64,000 nucleotides of DNA, taken from positions 660,723 to 724,722 of the forward strand of contig LUZY01000013.1 of the NCBI GenBank assembly GCA_001603805.1. The letters are read 5' to 3'. The notes below the pieces were generated by a model. It worked only from the letters and a program-made list of their open reading frames with translations, did no database searches and was not told the DNA's origin. Numbering within the stretch: position 1 is the first letter of the stretch; every line of letters begins with the position of its first letter. The position numbers and the translations under genes are program-made. The stretch is from Deferribacterales bacterium Deferri_01 (GTDB lineage Bacteria; Chrysiogenota; Deferribacteres; Deferribacterales; Geovibrionaceae). Below are positions 59,530-64,000 of the stretch, one piece after another.

Positions 59530-60816
59530 ATGAAAATACTTGTTGTAGGCAGCGGGGGCAGAGAACATGCTCTCGCATGGAAACTGGCTCAGAATCCGAA
59601 GGTTGAGGGAATCTTCGTTGCTCCCGGAAACGGCGGCACGGCACTTGAGAATAAAGTAACCAACATCCGCATAAAAGCCACCGAACTGAAAGATCTTGCG
59701 GACTTCGCAAAACATAATGATGTTGCGCTCACTGTTGTCGGCCCTGAAGACCCTCTTGCTGCAGGTATAGTGGATTATTTTCAGGAAAAAGGCTTACGGG
59801 TATTCGGACCCTGCAAAGCTGCGGCGCAGATAGAAGCGAGCAAGGCTTTTGCAAAAGAAATGATGGTCGCAGCAGGAATACCCACCGCTTTTTATAAAGA
59901 GTTTACAGATTTTGAATCAGCAAACGCCTATGTGCATGAAAAAGGCGCACCCATTGTCATAAAAGCGGACGGACTCGCCGCAGGCAAAGGGGTAACCGTT
60001 GCCCTGACTGTTAAAGAGGCTGAAAACGCTCTGAAAGAGATCTTTATCGATAATATCTTCGGTGAAGCCGGCAGCAGAGTGGTGGTGGAAGAATTCCTCA
60101 ACGGAGAGGAAGCCTCATACCTTGCCTTCTCCGACGGTGAAACTGTTCTCCCTATGGTTTCCAGTCAGGATCATAAAGCTGTTTATGACGGCGACAAGGG
60201 TCCCAACACCGGCGGAATGGGCGCTTACTCCCCTGCCCCTGTGGTGACGGATGATATATTTGACTTCGCAACCCTGAAGATAGCATACCCGCTCATAAAC
60301 GAGTTTAAAAAACGCGGCATCAAATATGTCGGTATAATATACGCCGGACTGATGATCACTGCTGACGGAGTTAAGGTTCTCGAGTTCAACGCACGTTTCG
60401 GTGATCCTGAAACCCAGCCTGTTCTTACACGTCTTAATTCTGACCTGCTTGAAATCTTTGAAGCCTGCATAGACGGCAGACTGAAAGATATAAAAGCTGA
60501 GTGGAGCAAAGAACCCGCTGTGTGTGTTGTCATGGCTTCCGGCGGTTATCCGAAGGAGTTTGAAAAAGGCTACGAAATCAACGGTATTGCAGATGCTGAC
60601 AAGGTGGAAGGCGTTAAGGTTTTCCATGCAGGCACCGCAACTGTTGACACCACAACGGTAAACACAGGAGGACGTGTCCTCGGTGTGACAGCAAGGGGCA
60701 GAAACCTTGAAGAAACCATAGAAAAAGCGTACGAAGCTGTTAATAAAATATACTGGACAAACGCCCACTTCCGTAAAGACATCGGAGCTAAGGCACTGAG
60801 GAGGCTTAAGAAATGA
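59530..60816 (+). CDS. purD: Phosphoribosylamine-glycine ligase
   Basis: A 428-residue ATP-grasp enzyme. KILVVGSGGREHALAWKLA at the N-terminus, FGPCKAAAQIEASKAFAKEM, KADGLAAGKGVTVA, DHKAVYDGDKGPNTGGMGAY and EFNARFGDPETQ are all present. It joins glycine to phosphoribosylamine in purine synthesis. The ATG overlaps nothing upstream; purE begins in its stop (ATGA). Confidence 0.97.
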   Translation: MKILVVGSGGREHALAWKLAQNPKVEGIFVAPGNGGTALENKVTNIRIKATELKDLADFAKHNDVALTVVGPEDPLAAGIVDYFQEKGLRVFGPCKAAAQIEASKAFAKEMMVAAGIPTAFYKEFTDFESANAYVHEKGAPIVIKADGLAAGKGVTVALTVKEAENALKEIFIDNIFGEAGSRVVVEEFLNGEEASYLAFSDGETVLPMVSSQDHKAVYDGDKGPNTGGMGAYSPAPVVTDDIFDFATLKIAYPLINEFKKRGIKYVGIIYAGLMITADGVKVLEFNARFGDPETQPVLTRLNSDLLEIFEACIDGRLKDIKAEWSKEPAVCVVMASGGYPKEFEKGYEINGIADADKVEGVKVFHAGTATVDTTTVNTGGRVLGVTARGRNLEETIEKAYEAVNKIYWTNAHFRKDIGAKALRRLKK

Positions 60817-61319
60817 GTAAAGTCGGTATAATAATGGGAAGCAAATCCGACCTTGGAATCGCAGAAACAGCAATCAAGGTTCTGAAAGATTTCAGTATAC
60901 CATGTGAAGTTATAGTTTCCAGCGCTCACAGAACCCCTGAACGCACAGGCGAATGGGCAAGAGGCGCAGAAAATAACGGTTTTTCCGTAATCATAGCCCT
61001 TGCCGGAGCTGCCGCACACCTTGCGGGTGTTGTTGCCAGCGAAACTAACCTTCCTGTTGTGGCTGTACCTGTATCAGCAACCACACTCGGCGGTCTGGAT
61101 GCCCTTCTCTCCATGGTGCAGATGCCCGGCGGCATACCTGTTGCGACTATGGCTATAGGAAATGCAGGAGCTAAAAATGCGGCTCTTTTCGCATGTCAGA
61201 TAATCGCAAGATCCGACGCTGAACTCGGCAAAAAGCTGAAAGATTACCGCGAGAAGATGAAGCAGGACGTTTACAAGGCTAATGAAGAAGTACAGGCGAT
61301 GTTAAACGGCGCACACTAA
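60813..61319 (+). CDS. purE: 5-(carboxyamino)imidazole ribonucleotide mutase
   Basis: A 168-residue class I PurE. GIIMGSKSDLGIAETA, SSAHRTPERTG (catalytic His) and AGAAAHLAGVVASETNLPVV with GGLDALLSMVQMPGGIPVAT identify it. It converts N5-CAIR to CAIR. It shares a 4-base overlap with purD. purK is not seen here. Confidence 0.97.
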   Translation: MSKVGIIMGSKSDLGIAETAIKVLKDFSIPCEVIVSSAHRTPERTGEWARGAENNGFSVIIALAGAAAHLAGVVASETNLPVVAVPVSATTLGGLDALLSMVQMPGGIPVATMAIGNAGAKNAALFACQIIARSDAELGKKLKDYREKMKQDVYKANEEVQAMLNGAH

Positions 61320-61320
61320 A

Positions 61321-61932
61321 ATGCTTATAATGAAGGCGGATCTTCCCGCATTCAGAAAAATATTCAATGCGGCGGGCTCAAAAAATGAGCCCGTCATTTT
61401 CCCTACAGACACCATATACGGCATAGGCGCATCCATCAGCGACACAGCCGCCAATGAAAAAATCTACGAAATAAAAGGCAGAGAGCTCAACAAGCCCTTT
61501 CCAGTCCTCGTCGGCTCCGCAGAACAGGTTACGGAAATTGCAGAACCCTCACAGGGCGCACTTAACCTAATACAGAACTGCCCTTTCCCCTGCACGGTCA
61601 TTCTTAAAGCTAAAAAGCATATTAATCCGCTCATGACACTGAACGGAAACGTGGCAATACGCCTTCCGAAAACTGAACCTCTGGCGGGTTTTCTTAAGGA
61701 ATACGGAGCAGTTACCGCAACAAGTGCAAACCTTTCAGGCATGCCCTATGAAAGCGGGATAGAGAATATGGTCAAAACTTTTTGCACGAAGGTAAATTTC
61801 TATTTATACCAAAACAATACAAATATCTCACCTTCTGCCATTGTGGATTTTACCTTAACTTTACCGCAAATTATACGTAAATCAGATCTAATCAGCCTTG
61901 ACATTATAATGTCATATGCTAATTTATGCTGA
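61321..61932 (+). CDS. Sua5/YciO/YrdC/YwlC family protein
   Basis: A 203-residue protein of the YrdC fold: NEPVIFPTDTIYGIGASISD, KGRELNKPFPVLVGS and TLNGNVAIRLPKTEPLAGFL, then GAVTATSANLSGMPY, the typical end of the nucleotide/carbonate site. It most likely makes threonylcarbamoyl-AMP for t6A, the substrate of TsaD, which is also encoded in this window. It starts one base after purE with no clear ribosome site of its own; ATG 61330 is an alternative. Confidence 0.87.
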   Translation: MLIMKADLPAFRKIFNAAGSKNEPVIFPTDTIYGIGASISDTAANEKIYEIKGRELNKPFPVLVGSAEQVTEIAEPSQGALNLIQNCPFPCTVILKAKKHINPLMTLNGNVAIRLPKTEPLAGFLKEYGAVTATSANLSGMPYESGIENMVKTFCTKVNFYLYQNNTNISPSAIVDFTLTLPQIIRKSDLISLDIIMSYANLC

Positions 61933-61955
61933 TAGATTTCATGAAGGAGAAGATT

Positions 61956-62306
61956 ATGAAAAAACTCATAGTTGCAATGGCAGTAATCTGTTTCGCAGTT
62001 GCTGCTGCAATCGCGGCAGGTCCCGCAAAAATCGATCTTAAAACATGGGTCGCAGGCGAACCTTCCAAACCCGCAGTTCAGTTCCCCCACGATGTACACC
62101 AGGCTAAAAACGCATGTACTGACTGTCACGTTACTGAAGAAGGCGGCGCTCTTAAAAACCTTAAAGCAGGCGGCGAAGTAAGCTTTAAAGGTGCAATCGG
62201 CGTTAAAAAGACTAAGAATGACGCTCATGACCTTTTCTGCTGGGAATGCCATGTTACTAAAAAAGTTCCTCAGGGCAAATCTTGTAACAAATGCCACGCA
62301 AAGTAA
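61956..62306 (+). CDS. Secreted triheme cytochrome c (c7/c3-like)
   Basis: A 116-residue protein with a signal peptide (LIVAMAVICFAVAAAIAAG). It has three CxxCH heme motifs: CTDCH, CWECH and CNKCH. Three extra histidines (FPHDVH and NDAH) could give each heme a second His ligand, the pattern of triheme c7 proteins. It would carry electrons in the periplasm during anaerobic respiration such as metal or sulfur reduction. AAGGAG precedes ATG 61956. A strong terminator follows. Confidence 0.92.
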   Translation: MKKLIVAMAVICFAVAAAIAAGPAKIDLKTWVAGEPSKPAVQFPHDVHQAKNACTDCHVTEEGGALKNLKAGGEVSFKGAIGVKKTKNDAHDLFCWECHVTKKVPQGKSCNKCHAK

Positions 62307-62332
62307 CAGCGACATAACTAAAAAAACAACAG

Positions 62333-62364
62333 CCCCGCCCGGCAATGCCGTTCGGGGTTTTTTT
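62333..62364 (+). terminator. Intrinsic terminator after the triheme cytochrome
   Basis: CCCCG and CGGGG flank an inner CGGC/GCCG hairpin, followed by TTTTTTT at 62358-62364. It stops the purD-purE-sua5-cytochrome transcript. Confidence 0.85.
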
Positions 62365-62384
62365 ATTTTAACCAAAAAACCTAA

Positions 62385-63683
62385 TTAAACTGTTACTCCG
62401 CTTCCGACAACCATATTCCTTCCCATGTTCTTTGACTGGTAAAGCCTTTCATCAGCCAGATTCACAAGCTTATCGCTGCACTTTGTTTCGGATATGCAGG
62501 CAACACCAAAGCTGCTTGTTATGCGGGTATTTATCCCTTGAAAAACAGTTCCTTCTATGGTTTTTCTGAGCTTTTCAGCCAGAGTGTAAGCTCCTTTGCA
62601 TTCGGTTTCAGGAAGAAGTATGATAAACTCCTCTCCTCCGTAGCGTGCAACAGTGTCTGAGTCTCTGGTGAGTGAGCAGGCGATCGAGGCTATCTCTCTT
62701 ATCACTTCATCACCAAGAATATGCCCGAACCTGTCATTTATTCGTTTAAAATGGTCTATATCAAATATTATCAATGAGTAAGGCTCTTTTGTCCTGCGAG
62801 ACCTGCTGTCTTCCTTGCTAAGAGTTTCATAAAAATAGCGTCTGTTGTATATGCCCGTCAGCCCGTCTGTAATCGCCTGAAGCTGAAGGAGTTTATTGGT
62901 TTTCTCCATATCATCCAGCAGTATTTTGTTGAGAAGATGAGCCCTTAAACGCAGGTAAAATTCCTCAACATCAAACGGTTTATGAAAAAAATCATTCACG
63001 CCTGTATAGAAAAGGCTGTTGCGTACTTCACGGTCATCAGAGACTGTCATTGCGATGATGGGAATATTCTTAAAGTTGTAATCTTTTTTCAGAAAGTTTA
63101 CGAACTCTCCGCTGGTTTGACCTGAACCGAAAAAATAGTCGATAAGGACAACATCAGGAACATAGCTGCCGCTCTTCAGAAGATCCATTGCGCTTTCTAT
63201 GTTTTCCATGCAGATAGGGGTAACGCCGGATTTCTTCAAAAGACCGCTGATAAAATTACGCTGAAGCTTGCTGTCCTCAACAATCAGAGCCTTCATTCCG
63301 CTAAAGCAGCAGGTGCTGACAAAATCTTTAACATTTTGCAGAAACACGCCAAGCCCTTCTCTTACAGAATTTTTTATAAAGTACCCGAAAGCTCCGTTCT
63401 GAAAGCACTGAATACGCACTGAATCATCAATTAAAGAGGTTATAATAATTACTACTGTCTGTTCAAACTTTTGCTGGTACTTCATTTCTCTGCACAGTTC
63501 CAACCCTTTTCCATCGGGCAGAACCATGTCAAGGGTCACCACGTCATAATAGTTTTCAGTCAGTTTTTTTCTTGCCTCGTTCAGATCTGCCGCTTCATCA
63601 ACTTTATAACTGAATTTTTCCAGTTCGCTCCTGATGCTTTTACGTATCAGTCGGCTGTCATCAACAACTAATGCTTTTTCCAT
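62385..63683 (-). CDS. PleD-like response regulator (REC-REC-GGDEF)
   Basis: A 432-residue protein. First receiver (1-about 120): KALVVDDSRLIRKS and phosphorylation Asp52 in TLDMVLPDG. Second receiver (about 130-250): KALIVEDSKLQRNF, Asp in VLIDYFFGSG and Lys in FFHKPFD. The GGDEF domain is active-type, with GGEEF at 349-353 and the I-site RDSD five residues before. It probably makes c-di-GMP under control of phosphorylation, like PleD. Its partner kinase is not adjacent. Confidence 0.92.
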   Translation of the reverse strand: MEKALVVDDSRLIRKSIRSELEKFSYKVDEAADLNEARKKLTENYYDVVTLDMVLPDGKGLELCREMKYQQKFEQTVVIIITSLIDDSVRIQCFQNGAFGYFIKNSVREGLGVFLQNVKDFVSTCCFSGMKALIVEDSKLQRNFISGLLKKSGVTPICMENIESAMDLLKSGSYVPDVVLIDYFFGSGQTSGEFVNFLKKDYNFKNIPIIAMTVSDDREVRNSLFYTGVNDFFHKPFDVEEFYLRLRAHLLNKILLDDMEKTNKLLQLQAITDGLTGIYNRRYFYETLSKEDSRSRRTKEPYSLIIFDIDHFKRINDRFGHILGDEVIREIASIACSLTRDSDTVARYGGEEFIILLPETECKGAYTLAEKLRKTIEGTVFQGINTRITSSFGVACISETKCSDKLVNLADERLYQSKNMGRNMVVGSGVTV

Positions 63684-63720
63684 ACCATACCTGTCTGAAT
63701 TTTAATAAAGAAATAATCAT

Positions 63721-63763
63721 AAGACAATTATTGTCGGATCAAATAATAGCATTTGATTGTCTT
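63721..63763. promoter_or_regulatory. Inverted repeat upstream of the REC-REC-GGDEF gene
   Basis: AAGACAAT (63721-63728) and ATTGTCTT (63756-63763) are perfect arms, with an inner CAAAT/ATTTG pair and a palindrome GACAATTATTGTC at one side. It lies 38 bases before the regulator gene. It may be an operator; no known factor is recognised. Confidence 0.4.
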
Positions 63764-63858
63764 CTTTCCCAGTGAAAAAAACGTGGAATTAGTGAACTTG
63801 GAACTCAATAGCACTTAAATGTTTCGGAATGAAGAGATAAAAAAATACAAAAAAATAA

Positions 63859-64000
63859 TTATTTTGCTTTAGGATGTGTCTGATCGTAGATACGCAAAAG
63901 GTCGCTGAGATTCAGGTGGGTGTACTTCTGCGTTGTTGAAAGGGATTCATGCCCCAGAAGCTCCTGAATAGTCCGCAGATCGGCACCGCCTTCCAATAGG
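63859..64000 (-). CDS. Xer-type tyrosine recombinase, C-terminal end (cut by window edge)
   Basis: The last 47 bases-in-frame codons are visible (46 residues and stop TAA at 63859-63861). The translation [20 protein letters not shown] followed by [10 protein letters not shown] is the C-terminal catalytic block of XerC/XerD: the GH motif and the nucleophile tyrosine in KYTHL. Xer proteins resolve chromosome dimers at dif, but integrases share the motif, so XerC, XerD or an integrase cannot be told apart. The start lies beyond base 64000. Confidence 0.87.
   Translation of the reverse strand, partial: LLEGGADLRTIQELLGHESLSTTQKYTHLNLSDLLRIYDQTHPKAK

Noticed and set aside
1-64000. tRNA, rRNA or other structured RNA genes.
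   Set aside because: Reading by eye gave no cloverleaf with a conserved T-arm GTTCGA pattern, nor rRNA or tmRNA segments; a tRNAscan or Infernal run would be decisive.

Overview
The window looks like a chromosomal segment of an anaerobic, respiratory Gram-negative bacterium, most likely a member of the Deferribacterota (Geovibrio / Denitrovibrio / Seleniivibrio type). This is inferred from recalled protein similarity, the mix of complex I-like antiporters, multiheme cytochrome, TonB/ExbBD and Hfq, and base composition. It is not proven, because no rRNA gene is present. I saw no tRNA, rRNA, CRISPR array, transposase or prophage gene. Genes are packed in tight operons with GGAGG-type ribosome sites and many start/stop overlaps.

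Layout: 1-4.0 kb (+) holds the end of a proton-pumping antiporter gene set (three NuoL/M/N- or MrpD-like subunits plus two tiny membrane proteins). 4.0-9.8 kb (-) holds a MidA/NDUFAF7-like methyltransferase, a TonB-ExbD-ExbB energy-transduction set and a large TPR protein with a 40-residue lipoprotein. SurE follows at 10 kb. 10.8-15.0 kb (-) is a complete molybdate uptake/regulation locus (modE, modC, modA, modB, modD) with a probable ModE operator. 15.2-21.1 kb (-) carries elbB, protoporphyrinogen oxidase, a PgaB-like glycosidase, a SPOR-domain protein and argS. 21.3-29.9 kb (+) carries a REC-GGDEF regulator, then ftsE-ftsX-envC-ctpA-yibQ (cell division and peptidoglycan control), then tsaD and dusB.

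30.1-37.0 kb (+) is the most remarkable part. It is an eight-gene, tightly spaced operon with two unusual P1B-type ATPases, three HMA2-like domains carrying a GRIRLK motif instead of CxxC, a protein with PYGYMP repeats and a His-rich patch, a small protein that aligns without gaps to the remembered magnetosome protein MamC/Mms13, two more small membrane proteins, and a triple-FeoA-like protein. I read it as a ferrosome-type (fez) iron-storage organelle cluster with magnetosome-like parts.

37.0-37.6 kb (-) is a YefM-YoeB toxin-antitoxin pair. 37.6-54.2 kb is mostly (-) housekeeping: tex, an AEC transporter, xthA, a transglutaminase-like protein, greA, xseA, ftsB, hfq, miaA, mutL, accA, a DsbA/DsbG-like lipoprotein and a glycosyltransferase. 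54.4-62.3 kb (+) carries ileS, lspA, purH, purD, purE, a Sua5-family protein and a triheme cytochrome c. The right end (-) has a REC-REC-GGDEF regulator and the C-terminal end of a Xer-type tyrosine recombinase cut by the window edge.

Five intergenic places (about 6.95, 13.1, 15.9, 52.6 and 59.2 kb) carry copies of one repeat family. Each unit has three hairpins joined by nearly invariant linkers. The stem sequences differ from copy to copy while base pairing is kept, so the folded form seems to be what is maintained.
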